DNA from: Cyclobacteriaceae bacterium
GTDB lineage: Bacteria > Bacteroidota > Bacteroidia > Cytophagales > Cyclobacteriaceae
Assembly: GCA_019694875.1 (NCBI GenBank)
Contig: JAIBBC010000002.1
Location: 372,001-436,000, forward strand
DNA length: 64,000 nt
Direction of reading: 5' to 3'
The notes below the pieces were generated by a model, which worked only from the letters and a program-made list of their open reading frames with translations, had not been told where the DNA came from and did not search any database. Each line of letters starts with the position of its first letter. The first letter of the stretch is position 1. Shown piece by piece: positions 51,786 to 61,312 of this stretch. A program made the translations under genes and the position numbers.

Positions 51786-52517
51786 CTAGTCGAAAAATTC
51801 ACGGATTTTAGGATCATCAGTGTGCTCCAGATTTGAAAAGGTATCCAGTGCGTAACACCTTCCATCAATCAGCATGATCACGTGGCCGGCTGTTGCTTCG
51901 ATACAGCGCAAGTCATGCGAAATCACGATGGAGGATGTGTTATATTTTTTCTGAACGTTTACAATCAGTTGGCTGATGCCGCGGGCCGTTACCGGATCGA
52001 GGCCCGTAGTCGGTTCGTCATATAAAATGATCGCGGGTCGGAGAATTAATGTTCGCGCAAGTGCAATTCGCTTACGCATGCCTCCCGACAATTCTTCCGG
52101 CATCATATCGGCCGTGTGTGCCAGGCCCACATCGGTAAGTACTTCCATTACTGCCCGCTCGGCTTCAGCTTCGCGTTTTTCTTTCGGCCAGTGCATTCGC
52201 AATGGAAATTCAAGATTTTCACGTACAGTCATGGAATCATACAGCGCATTGCTTTGAAAAAGAAAACCAACTTTTGCCCGAAGTGAATCGAGTGCTTCCT
52301 GTTTTAATTCGCTAATATCTTCTCCAAGTACGATTATTTTGCCTTCATCCGCTTCCACCAGGTTAACGATGCATTTGATCAGTACTGATTTTCCCGAACC
52401 GGACTTTCCAAGAACAGCAATTGTTTCACCCTGCGAAAGTGAAAGCGAAAAGTCGCGGAGTACATGGTTATCCCCAAATGATTTATTCAGTTTCTCAATT
52501 TCGATAACATGTTGCAT
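51786..52517 (-). CDS. mlaF: Mla-type ABC transporter ATP-binding protein
   Basis: 243 residues. Walker A GKSGSGKSVL, signature ELSGGMRKRI, Walker B IILYDEPTTGLDP and the switch His in VISHDLRCIE are all intact. The GGMRKR form of the signature is typical of MlaF. It energises phospholipid trafficking with the permease encoded 4 bp upstream (stop to start) and MlaD downstream. Confidence 0.92.
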   Translation of the reverse strand: MQHVIEIEKLNKSFGDNHVLRDFSLSLSQGETIAVLGKSGSGKSVLIKCIVNLVEADEGKIIVLGEDISELKQEALDSLRAKVGFLFQSNALYDSMTVRENLEFPLRMHWPKEKREAEAERAVMEVLTDVGLAHTADMMPEELSGGMRKRIALARTLILRPAIILYDEPTTGLDPVTARGISQLIVNVQKKYNTSSIVISHDLRCIEATAGHVIMLIDGRCYALDTFSNLEHTDDPKIREFFD

Positions 52518-52521
52518 AACG

Positions 52522-53295
52522 TCAGGTTAAACCCAGTAAGTCGGTTATTTGAACGGCAATCAGGTCAACGATAAAAACAAGCAGCGATGAAACCACCACG
52601 GCTGAGTTGGCGGAGCGGCCGACACCTTCGGTTCCTTTGCGGGAGTTATAACCCTTGTAACAACCGATCAAGCCGATAACAAAACCGAAGAAGAAAGTTT
52701 TTACCAGTGATGGAACGGCATCACCGAAATTAAGAGCGTTGAAAACCTGCGTCCAGTATAAGCTCCAGCTTACGCTTCCGCGGATGTTTACCCCGAGGTA
52801 TCCACCATAAAGTGAAACTGCATTCGACAAACTGGCAAGTATCGGCAACATGAGTGTTGTGGCCATGATGCGGGTGACGATCAGGTAGCGAAACGGATTG
52901 GTACCTGAAACATCCATCGCATCAATTTGTTCGGTTACCCGCATGGAACCAAGTTCGGCACCCATTCCGGATCCAACTTTACCGGCACAGATCAGCGCAG
53001 TAATGACAGGCGATATTTCGCGCACAAGCGAAACTGACACCATTGCCGGCAGCATCGATTCGGCACCAAACTCAACCAGGGTTGGCCTTGATTGAATGGT
53101 TAACACCAATCCCATGATGAAGGCCGTGATTGCTACAAGCGGAAGTGATTTGTAGCCCACCCAAAAACATTGCCGGAGAAACTCTTCAAACTCCTGCTTG
53201 CGGTGAAACAATTCTTTAAAGAAGCGGCCGGTGAAACGTGCGATGTTTCCTGTTTCACGAAAAAAGGTGGCGTTGATGTGGAACGACTGGTTCAC
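52522..53295 (-). CDS. mlaE: MlaE-family ABC transporter permease
   Basis: 257 residues, about five or six transmembrane helices. The conserved GAELGSMRVTEQIDAM (contact with the ATPase) and TNPFRYLIVTRIMA match the MlaE permease family. It lies 10 bp after the universal stress protein gene and 4 bp before mlaF. Confidence 0.92.
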   Translation of the reverse strand: MNQSFHINATFFRETGNIARFTGRFFKELFHRKQEFEEFLRQCFWVGYKSLPLVAITAFIMGLVLTIQSRPTLVEFGAESMLPAMVSVSLVREISPVITALICAGKVGSGMGAELGSMRVTEQIDAMDVSGTNPFRYLIVTRIMATTLMLPILASLSNAVSLYGGYLGVNIRGSVSWSLYWTQVFNALNFGDAVPSLVKTFFFGFVIGLIGCYKGYNSRKGTEGVGRSANSAVVVSSLLVFIVDLIAVQITDLLGLT

Positions 53296-53305
53296 AACTC
53301 AAAAT

Positions 53306-54148
53306 TTAAGCAGCGGGTACAGCTACGTTCGAAAGCCCGAATGTCCATATCGGAAAATCGACATGATTGACAAGGTCTTCGGCTATACTTCCTGCAAGGA
53401 GATAGATGAATCCTTTCCAGGCATGTGTACCCATGGCAATCAGGTCGGAGTTTGTTTCTTTGGCGAATGCATAGATTCCATGCTCGATCGAGAAATCAGA
53501 CCGGATGTTGATAGAGTAGTTTTGAAGATTTCCTTCACGCGCGAATTTTTCAAGATCGGCTTTTATGTCGCTGTCCTTCCGGAAAGTTCGAGGGGTGTTA
53601 ATCCAGAGGAGTTCGAGTGAAGCCCCGAAAAATTTTTGGAGTTTAAGGAGTTGTTGGTAAAAATCCTTTTCGGCCATGACGGATACGGGCACTATAATTT
53701 TTTTGACAGGTTTTTCCGGCTCCTTGCGAATCGTTAGAACTGGCACGGACACGTGGCGTACAACTTTCCCGGTATTTGAACCTACTCCAAACCGGCTATG
53801 ACCCTGTGTTCCCATAATAATCAGGTCGATTGACTTCTCCTGTGCGTACTGACGTACACCGGAAACAAGCGAACCCATTTTTTTTACGAACTGTACAGAT
53901 GCATTCGGAGTGGTATAAGCTTCCGCCATCGCTTTGAAATAGGAGTCGGCTTTGCCTTCAAGGTCTTGTATTGTTTTAGCATTGAAGGAATAACTGTAGG
54001 CGAGGCTTGAGCTGCCGGTAAGAACCGCAGTATCAATCATGTGAAGTACGTGTACTTCACCGCCCGACTGGCCTGCAAGCGTAAGCGCAAACTTGAACGC
54101 TTCCACTGCAGTCGCGGAAAAATCGCATGGAACGAGTATTTTTTTCAT
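53306..54148 (-). CDS. Tandem universal stress protein
   Basis: 280 residues with two Usp domains (about 1-145 and 150-280). The first begins ILVPCDFSATAVEAF, and the nucleotide loop GTQGHSRFGVGSNTG is close to, but not exactly, the G-2x-G-9x-G(S/T) ATP motif. The second ends with ALAMGT-type GTHAWKGFIYLLAG. Usp proteins bind ATP or lipid intermediates under stress. Here it heads the Mla operon with only 10 bp to mlaE, suggesting that membrane stress and lipid transport are regulated together. Confidence 0.88.
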   Translation of the reverse strand: MKKILVPCDFSATAVEAFKFALTLAGQSGGEVHVLHMIDTAVLTGSSSLAYSYSFNAKTIQDLEGKADSYFKAMAEAYTTPNASVQFVKKMGSLVSGVRQYAQEKSIDLIIMGTQGHSRFGVGSNTGKVVRHVSVPVLTIRKEPEKPVKKIIVPVSVMAEKDFYQQLLKLQKFFGASLELLWINTPRTFRKDSDIKADLEKFAREGNLQNYSINIRSDFSIEHGIYAFAKETNSDLIAMGTHAWKGFIYLLAGSIAEDLVNHVDFPIWTFGLSNVAVPAA

Positions 54149-54335
54149 AGCGCAGGGGTTAAATAGCTATGATGAAGGTAATGGCATGGAGCGCGGGCGG
54201 GCATGATGAAAGTCGCGCCCGGCTGCTGACTTTTGTCGTGTTAATGATTAAAAATGGCGTTCTGCGGGTATTGCTAAAAACATTCCTGCAAGCCATAACA
54301 ATTTCATATCTTTAATCAGAGCTTAACGCACCCTA

Positions 54336-55523
54336 ATGAGTTCATCCATGAACATGCTCATGTTCATTTCGGCCCTTGGCATTTTTCAAGCAGCCTTGTT
54401 ATCAGGTATTGTTTACTTTCATCCACGCAGCGATCATTCGGTTAGCAAATTCCTGGCGTTTCACATTTTCTTTTTCTGTGTTCCGATGTGTACGCCACTT
54501 ATTCAGCAGTTCGTATCGTGGCAAGCCATGTTTTTCATGGACCCGTTTCCCATGCTCAACGGGCCAATGCTTTATCTGTATATCCGTAGTTTCAAGGAAA
54601 ATATCACGTGGCGTAAAGCCTGGCCTCATCTGGTATTATTTTTTATTTATTTGATTGTCGATACTCAATTATATTTCAATTTCTCAAAGATTTACCCGCT
54701 CGGACACGTTGTACCGGAAGAGGTGGTGCATAATCCAATGTCTATTTTGCGGGTGTGCATTCGGCTGATTCAATTGGTGGCCTATTATTTTTTAGCAATG
54801 AATGCTCTTACGGCTTATCAGCAATCGATCAAGCAATTATTTTCTGAAACAAGCAAAATAAACTTGGGATGGATTCGATGGCATGTTAAAGCTTATTTGA
54901 TCCTCGTTCTGCTGATGGTGGGTTTATATTTCGTGATCCTTCAAAAACCCGGGCACCTCGGTATTATTCTGTTGATTAATACCTCGCTGGCTACTCCTTA
55001 TATATACGCGATCACATTTAAAGGGGTGACACAGTCGACTCTTTGGCAATTTCAGGGCATCAAAAAGGAAGCTGCCGAAGAAGAGCTTCATCAGGCGGAG
55101 GTGGTGTCGCGCGTCATAAATCCTCCTAAAAACCAAAAACACCTGGGACTTGATTCCGACAGGACGCGGGCTCTTGTTGAACGGACTATTTCACTGATGG
55201 AGGAGCAGCAAATTTTTCTGAAACCAGAATTGACATTGCAAAATCTGGCGGATGAACTGGATGTTCCTGCGTATCAGGTTTCCCAGGCAATTAATGAAGG
55301 TTTGGGAAAAACATTTTACGACCTGGTAAACGGCTATCGGATTGAAGAGGCCAAGCGGCTATTACTGGATCCGAAAATGAAGAACACTAAAATTATTGCT
55401 GTCGGTCTCGATTCGGGATTTAATTCAAAAACAACATTTAATACGGTGTTTAAAAAATATACCGGCTTCACACCTTCCGACTTTCGCGAATACCATGATA
55501 AAGAGTTGGCCAACGTTCAATAA
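54336..55523 (+). CDS. Membrane-bound AraC-family transcriptional regulator
   Basis: 395 residues. Seven transmembrane helices occupy about 5-230. A linker precedes the AraC helix-turn-helix pair at the C-terminus (LTLQNLADELDVPAYQVSQA, IIAVGLDSGFNSKTTFNTVF, KKYTGFTPSDFREY). This membrane sensor plus AraC form is frequent in Bacteroidota. It lies upstream of the TolC-RND operon on the same strand, so it likely controls it, perhaps through the palindrome at 55590-55608. Confidence 0.9.
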   Translation: MSSSMNMLMFISALGIFQAALLSGIVYFHPRSDHSVSKFLAFHIFFFCVPMCTPLIQQFVSWQAMFFMDPFPMLNGPMLYLYIRSFKENITWRKAWPHLVLFFIYLIVDTQLYFNFSKIYPLGHVVPEEVVHNPMSILRVCIRLIQLVAYYFLAMNALTAYQQSIKQLFSETSKINLGWIRWHVKAYLILVLLMVGLYFVILQKPGHLGIILLINTSLATPYIYAITFKGVTQSTLWQFQGIKKEAAEEELHQAEVVSRVINPPKNQKHLGLDSDRTRALVERTISLMEEQQIFLKPELTLQNLADELDVPAYQVSQAINEGLGKTFYDLVNGYRIEEAKRLLLDPKMKNTKIIAVGLDSGFNSKTTFNTVFKKYTGFTPSDFREYHDKELANVQ

Positions 55524-55589
55524 GCCAAATAAACTTTCGATCAGCTTCATATCTTCTCACTAACATCCGTTCGTGCTGTTTTGTAAATG

Positions 55590-55608
55590 CGAACCTGTAA
55601 CAGGTTCG
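55590..55608. promoter_or_regulatory. Perfect 19-bp palindrome upstream of the RND efflux operon
   Basis: CGAACCTGT, centre A, ACAGGTTCG. A further half-site AACCTGTTT follows at about 55623-55631. No T tract follows, so it is more likely an operator than a terminator. It is 90 bp upstream of the TolC gene start. Confidence 0.55.
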
Positions 55609-55697
55609 GATTAGCTAAACGGAACCTGTTTGCTCCATCTCGTTCTGATTCGGGCCGTAACTATGCACGAAAGTTATAAACCCGAAGATCAAACAAC

Positions 55698-57041
55698 ATG
55701 AAACAACTTATTACCCCTTTTACCCGGATGGCGATATACGCCTGTTGCCTGGTAATGTGCATACAGTTGCACGCGCAAACCTACTCTGTTGACGAGTGTG
55801 TTAAACTGGCGCTTGAGAATAGTCCGGATATTAAGAATCGAGAGCTTGCCGTTCAGGCAGCAACATATCATATCCGGGAAGTAAAAAGTGCTCTGCTACC
55901 AACGGTCAACCTTACTGGCCAGACCTTGTATTACCGCGATCTTCCGGCACAATATGCTCCGGCTTCAGCTTTTGGAGGGCCGGAAGGTTCGTACCAAAAG
56001 TTAACTCTTAGCATGGCGCAGACTACATCTCTTAACATTCAGATGACGCAGAATCTGTACAACCACGCAGCAATTACCGGCTTAAAGGCTGCGCGAGTTT
56101 ATCAGGAGGCAGTTGTAATTAAGGCTGAAATGGGCAAAGAAGATCTTGCGTATTCGGTAATGGCAACCTATTACAGCATTCAGGTACTGAACGAAAACCT
56201 GGATCGATTAAGGGAAAACATTGAAAACCTTGAAAAAACCACTGCGCTTAGCAAAGTGCTTAAAGACAACGACCTGGTTTCGGGCAACTCGTACAACCGC
56301 ATGCAAATTAACCTGGAAAATCTCCGCAATCAGTACGAGACACAGAAACTGGTACAGTCGGAGAACATCACCCTTTTAAAATTTTTGATGAATGTGGAGG
56401 TTGGCAGGTCCCTGCAACTTGAAGGATTTAATTATTCGGGAGTATTGAAGGATTCTGCACAGACCGATATTAGCCAGCGTTCCGACATCAGGCTTCAGCA
56501 AGTTAACATCCGCCTTGCTCATTTCGATAAAAAAGTAATTGCTGCCGGATACTACCCAACTCTCACCAATACTTTTTCTTATGGCTATACCGGCTATTAT
56601 GATTCGTTTTCACCTTTTAAACAAATCAATGACGACTGGATTAAAACGAGTTACATAGCGCTGACTCTTCGCGTACCTGTATTTGACGGATTCCAAAAGA
56701 AAAACCAGCTCCGCCAAAAAGAAATTGCGATCCGGCAGAATATGAACTCGCTCGAATCTCTGAAACTGAGTGCAAACAAAGAAATGGAGGATGCTCTGCA
56801 AAATTATACGATTAACAAAACGCTTTTTAGAAACACAAGTTCGAGTCTCGCCTTGGCTGAGCAGTTATTTGCCAGTTCAAGGACCGAGTATGAAAATGGC
56901 ATTACATCTCTCACCGACCTGCTGAATGCTCAAAACGATCTTTCAAATGCGCGCAACAATTACAGCTCAGCACTTCTTAATCTAAGATTGGCTGAACTCG
57001 CATTGCGGAAAGCAAATGGAACTATTATTTCAAAATCATAA
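55698..57041 (+). CDS. TolC-family outer-membrane efflux protein
   Basis: 447 residues with a signal peptide (to about residue 27, LHAQ). Two internal TolC repeats are seen, with the coiled-coil stretches and conserved LT.DLLNAQNDLSNARNNY near the end and VDECVKLALENSPDIK at the start. It forms the trimeric outer-membrane duct of tripartite efflux. It is the first gene of the efflux operon; the adaptor gene follows 33 bp later. Confidence 0.92.
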   Translation: MKQLITPFTRMAIYACCLVMCIQLHAQTYSVDECVKLALENSPDIKNRELAVQAATYHIREVKSALLPTVNLTGQTLYYRDLPAQYAPASAFGGPEGSYQKLTLSMAQTTSLNIQMTQNLYNHAAITGLKAARVYQEAVVIKAEMGKEDLAYSVMATYYSIQVLNENLDRLRENIENLEKTTALSKVLKDNDLVSGNSYNRMQINLENLRNQYETQKLVQSENITLLKFLMNVEVGRSLQLEGFNYSGVLKDSAQTDISQRSDIRLQQVNIRLAHFDKKVIAAGYYPTLTNTFSYGYTGYYDSFSPFKQINDDWIKTSYIALTLRVPVFDGFQKKNQLRQKEIAIRQNMNSLESLKLSANKEMEDALQNYTINKTLFRNTSSSLALAEQLFASSRTEYENGITSLTDLLNAQNDLSNARNNYSSALLNLRLAELALRKANGTIISKS

Positions 57042-57074
57042 ATCATTTTAAAACCCTTTAACATTCAAAATCAA

Positions 57075-58127
57075 ATGAAAACAAAAGTATTAATCATCGG
57101 AGTTATCACCGCGATATTGACAATGGTAACGTTTACGTTGCGAAGTAATAAGCATACGGTGGAAGCAAATATTTATCGACCGGATCCGGGCAAGCGGGTA
57201 TTGGTTCAGGCGTACCCTGCAGTTTATGAAAGTTTGTCACCAGAATTTACCTATACCGGAACGTTCAGGCCGTTTCGTGAGGTTATGTTGGTCCCCCAGG
57301 TGAATGGTGAGGTTAAATCGATTTACTTCAGCGAAGGCGACCATGTAGCAGCCGGTAGCTTGTTGATTCAAATTGATGATGAGTTACTGCAGGCACAATA
57401 CCGTTCTGCAGCGGCCAGCTACGAGAACGCAAAGCAAAGCCTTGCCAGGCATACCAATGCTTCAACCAGCGGAGCAGTAAGTGATATGCAGCTTGATAAC
57501 CTGAAACTCAACGTAACCACTGCTGCGTCATACCTGGAACAGTTGGCCAAGCAAATTAAATTATGCAAGATCGTTGCTCCCTTTACAGGAACCATGACGT
57601 TGCGTTCGGTAGAACCCGGATCGGTAACAGGCGGGACCGCGGTTGCACGCATCACCGATCTTGATCAGCTTAAGCTTGAAATTTCCGTACCCGAGAAAGA
57701 AATCAACATGTTCAGAACGACAGACCCCGCTGTTGTGGCCTCAGATGTTTTTCCCGGAAAATTTTTTGCAGGAAAAGTCGAATACGTTTCAAGCCGGGCC
57801 GATGAAGCCCATAACTACCTCGTGAGGGTAGTGGTTCGAAATGACAACTACTCCATGAATTTAAAAGCAGGCATGTACGGAACTGCTTCGCTGCGTGCAA
57901 ATGCCAAACAAACACTGATGATCCCGCGCGCAGCGCTTCTCGGATCAGCCAAGAACCCGCAGGTTTTTGTGGTTGAGGACGGAGTAGCCATGTTAAAGCA
58001 AATTCGCACGGGCTTCACAGGCAGCGAGTCAATCGAGGTATCGGAAGGTTTACAAGCAGGAGATATGGTAGTAACAACCGGCCACATCAATTTATCTGCT
58101 GGAACTCAGGTTGAAATTGTGAAATAG
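57075..58127 (+). CDS. RND efflux periplasmic adaptor (membrane fusion protein)
   Basis: 350 residues. An N-terminal transmembrane anchor, then the biotinyl-lipoyl-like motif (GEVKSIYFSEGDHVAAGSLL), a short helical hairpin (about 115-155), and the barrel domain with KIVAPFTGTMTLRSVEPGS and beta-roll AGMYGTASL. This is the HlyD/AcrA type adaptor that joins the inner-membrane pump to TolC. It lies 24 bp before the pump gene. Confidence 0.92.
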   Translation: MKTKVLIIGVITAILTMVTFTLRSNKHTVEANIYRPDPGKRVLVQAYPAVYESLSPEFTYTGTFRPFREVMLVPQVNGEVKSIYFSEGDHVAAGSLLIQIDDELLQAQYRSAAASYENAKQSLARHTNASTSGAVSDMQLDNLKLNVTTAASYLEQLAKQIKLCKIVAPFTGTMTLRSVEPGSVTGGTAVARITDLDQLKLEISVPEKEINMFRTTDPAVVASDVFPGKFFAGKVEYVSSRADEAHNYLVRVVVRNDNYSMNLKAGMYGTASLRANAKQTLMIPRAALLGSAKNPQVFVVEDGVAMLKQIRTGFTGSESIEVSEGLQAGDMVVTTGHINLSAGTQVEIVK

Positions 58128-58151
58128 AGTCTACTCCAAAAAATATTCATT

Positions 58152-61100
58152 ATGAACTTAACAGAGATATCAATTAAACGACCATCCGTCATTATCGTCA
58201 TTTTTGCAATTTTGATGCTGGGCGGAGCGTATTGCTACACCACGCTGCGATATGAGCTTCTTCCTCCGATGGAGGTACCAACGCTTGTGATTAATACCCC
58301 GTATCCGGGAGCTGCACCATCCGAAGTTGAGCAGTCGGTAACAAAGAAGATTGAAGATGTTGTTTCCGGGCTTGATCGTGTAAAGAGTGTTTTATCACAA
58401 TCGTATGAAGGTGTGTCGGTTATCGTAGTTGAATTCAGTATTGGTACCGACATAGAATCCAAATTGCAGGAGGCGCAGCGACAGATCAATAATATCCTGA
58501 ACACACTTCCGGAAGATGTTGAATCACCATCGATCTCAAAAGTTTCCCCAAGTGATCAGCCTATTCTTGATTTGATGATTGTGTCGAATGCGGGTTCTCT
58601 TGAAACGTACGACCTGGTAGAAAATGAAATTCTGCCCCAAATTCAACAAGTTGAAGGCATTGGTGAAACCAGGCTGATTGGCGGGCAGAAACGTGAGATT
58701 CGCGTTAATGTTGACAAGGATCGCCTTGCCTTTTATAATCTTCCCCTGTCACAGGTGACAAGCGCTATTAACCTGGCAAACCTCGACTTCCCAACCGGGA
58801 AAGTAAAGGACCGCAAGGCGCAACTCACCGTTCGGTTATCCGGGAAATTTACAACAACCGAACAAATTGAAGATTTGATCGTTGCTTCGGTTCAGGGCAG
58901 TGCCGTGCGCATAAAGGATGTCGCTTCTGTGTTGGATGGGGCAGGAGAGCAACAATCCATAAGCCGCTTTAACGGTCAGGAAGGTATCGGTATTAGTATT
59001 AAGAAACAGAGTGAAGCGAATGCAGTAAAGATCAGCGAAGAGCTTCGTGCGAAGATCGCTGCTATTGAAAAGCGTTACGAAAGTAAAGGCCTCAAAATAA
59101 TTATTGCCGATGACTCGTCAGAGTTTACGCTGGAAGCAGCTGATGCAGTAACACACGATTTGGTAATCGCTGTTGTGCTCGTGGCAGCAGTTATGCTTTT
59201 ATTTCTCCATAGTATTCGCGATTCGCTGATCGTACTCGTTGCTATTCCGGCCTCTTTACTCTCGACATTTATTGCTATGTACATGTTCGGGTATTCACTC
59301 AACCTGATGACGTTACTAGCCATGTCGCTCGTAATCGGTATCCTGGTCGATGATTCAATTGTGGTTCTGGAGAACATCCATCGCCACCTTCACATGGGCA
59401 AGGATCGCGTGCAAGCCACACTTGACGGGCGTAAAGAAATTGGTTTTTCAGCGATGGCCATCACGATGGTTGACGTAGTGGTATTCCTTCCGATTGCCAT
59501 GATTAATACCGTTGTCGGTGATGTACTGCGTCAGTATTCCGTTACAATTGTGGTATCCACGCTGATGAGCTTATTTGTGTGTTACACGATTACCCCGTGG
59601 TTGGCTTCGCGTTTTGGAAAAGTTACGCACCTCAATAAAGCGAATATTTTTCACCGATTCTTACTATACTTTGAGTCTCACATTCAAAAACTAATCAACT
59701 GGTACAGTCGGCAGCTTGCCTGGACATTAAGCCATAAAATTATCACAGCAATTGCGGTAATCGGAGCATTTGTGTTAACCGGGGTGATCATGAATATGGG
59801 CATCCTGGGGCAAGAGATGGTTGCATCGGGCGATCGGGGTAAGCTGTTGCTCAAATTACAATTCGACAAGAGTACATCGCTTACCGAAAACAACCTTCGT
59901 ACGCTGGAAATTGAAAATTACCTGCGCTCATTACCTGAAGTAAAGAACGTCTTTTCAAATATAGGAGGCGCAAGCACTTCGGGTGTTACCGCTTCCATCG
60001 GCAGCGAGAACAAAACTGAACTTTCGGTCGGATTGGTAAGTGTTGCTGAGCGAAATTCGACTTCTGCCGAGCTAATGCTGAAAATTCGCCAGGAGCTTGA
60101 ATCGAGGTATGCGGGGCTTGAGGTAAATTCTGTTGTGGTGGGCATTACAAAATCAGAAGAGCCCATCCAGATTGTGCTTAATAGTGAGAATAACGAGGAC
60201 TTGATGCTGGCGAAGACAAAACTGGAAAGCATGGTTAAGAATATCCCTGGAGCAAATGATGTTTCTGTAAGTGTTGAGGACGGAAATCCGGAGTTAATGA
60301 TCTCACTTGATCGCGAGAAAATGGCTCGCCTCGGGCTTCGCGTTTCTGATGTGGGTAGTGTGCTGCAAAATGCCTATGCCGGTAACACCGATGCCAAATA
60401 CCGCACTGCCAACTATGAGTACGATATAAATGTAAAGCTTGATGAATTCGATCGAAACAGTCCGGATGATGTGGCCAACATAAGCTTTGCAAACGATAAG
60501 GGCGAACAGATTATGCTTACGCAGTTTGCAACCGTTACTGCAAGCAGCGGGCCATCCATGCTTGAGCGGAAAAACCGGAGAACTTCCGTAACCATTAAAA
60601 GTAATGTGCTGGGAATAACATCCGGAACATTGGCAGAAAGTATTAACCGTGCTGTTGCACTTGATCCCCTGCCTGCTTCTGTTGAAATGAAATGGACCGG
60701 CGATATTGAGCGTCAGGACGATTCATTTAAAGCACTGGGACTTGCCCTGGCAACCGCGATTGTACTGGTGTACCTGGTTATGGTCGTGCTGTATGACAGT
60801 TTTATCTATCCTTTTGTGGTTTTATTCTCTGTTCCGGTAGCATTAATTGGTGCGCTGATCGCACTAAACCTGGCCATGAGCACGCTCAGCATCTTTACGA
60901 TGCTCGGGATAATTATGCTCATCGGACTGGTTCTGAAGAATGGAATCCTACTGGTTGATTTTACCAATCAGCGCAAAGCCGACGGACGTTCAACTTTTGA
61001 TGCACTAATGGATGCCGGTCAATCCAGGCTTCGTCCGATCTTGATGACCACTATTGCAATGGTTATCGGAATGTTGCCAATTGCGCTGGCAGAAGGTGCG

Positions 61101-61289
61101 GGATCTGAATGGAAGAATGGCTTGGCGATTGTGATGATCGGAGGCTTGTTGTCGTCATTAATGCTCACCGTATTCGTAGTTCCGATGGTGTATTATACAG
61201 TTGATCGCGTTAATGAAAAAGTCGCCTCTACTCGCAAACAACCCGTACTAACCATTCAATCTGAAGAGACTGCTGCTACGATTCTTTGA
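58152..61289 (+). CDS. RND-family efflux pump, AcrB/HAE type
   Basis: 1045 residues, normal length. The typical start ITEISIKRPSVIIVIFAIL and the transmembrane bundle with LVIGILVDDSIVVLENIHR, which carries the proton-relay Asp pair, are present. The C-terminal GLVLKNGILLVDFTNQ block matches helix 10 with its essential Lys. Two large periplasmic loops (about 40-330 and 560-860) form the porter and dock domains. It exports drugs or other hydrophobic compounds with proton uptake. Third gene of the operon, 23 bp before the cyclase gene. Confidence 0.94.
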   Translation: MNLTEISIKRPSVIIVIFAILMLGGAYCYTTLRYELLPPMEVPTLVINTPYPGAAPSEVEQSVTKKIEDVVSGLDRVKSVLSQSYEGVSVIVVEFSIGTDIESKLQEAQRQINNILNTLPEDVESPSISKVSPSDQPILDLMIVSNAGSLETYDLVENEILPQIQQVEGIGETRLIGGQKREIRVNVDKDRLAFYNLPLSQVTSAINLANLDFPTGKVKDRKAQLTVRLSGKFTTTEQIEDLIVASVQGSAVRIKDVASVLDGAGEQQSISRFNGQEGIGISIKKQSEANAVKISEELRAKIAAIEKRYESKGLKIIIADDSSEFTLEAADAVTHDLVIAVVLVAAVMLLFLHSIRDSLIVLVAIPASLLSTFIAMYMFGYSLNLMTLLAMSLVIGILVDDSIVVLENIHRHLHMGKDRVQATLDGRKEIGFSAMAITMVDVVVFLPIAMINTVVGDVLRQYSVTIVVSTLMSLFVCYTITPWLASRFGKVTHLNKANIFHRFLLYFESHIQKLINWYSRQLAWTLSHKIITAIAVIGAFVLTGVIMNMGILGQEMVASGDRGKLLLKLQFDKSTSLTENNLRTLEIENYLRSLPEVKNVFSNIGGASTSGVTASIGSENKTELSVGLVSVAERNSTSAELMLKIRQELESRYAGLEVNSVVVGITKSEEPIQIVLNSENNEDLMLAKTKLESMVKNIPGANDVSVSVEDGNPELMISLDREKMARLGLRVSDVGSVLQNAYAGNTDAKYRTANYEYDINVKLDEFDRNSPDDVANISFANDKGEQIMLTQFATVTASSGPSMLERKNRRTSVTIKSNVLGITSGTLAESINRAVALDPLPASVEMKWTGDIERQDDSFKALGLALATAIVLVYLVMVVLYDSFIYPFVVLFSVPVALIGALIALNLAMSTLSIFTMLGIIMLIGLVLKNGILLVDFTNQRKADGRSTFDALMDAGQSRLRPILMTTIAMVIGMLPIALAEGAGSEWKNGLAIVMIGGLLSSLMLTVFVVPMVYYTVDRVNEKVASTRKQPVLTIQSEETAATIL

Positions 61290-61312
61290 AAACATTTTTT
61301 TAAAAAGTTGCT

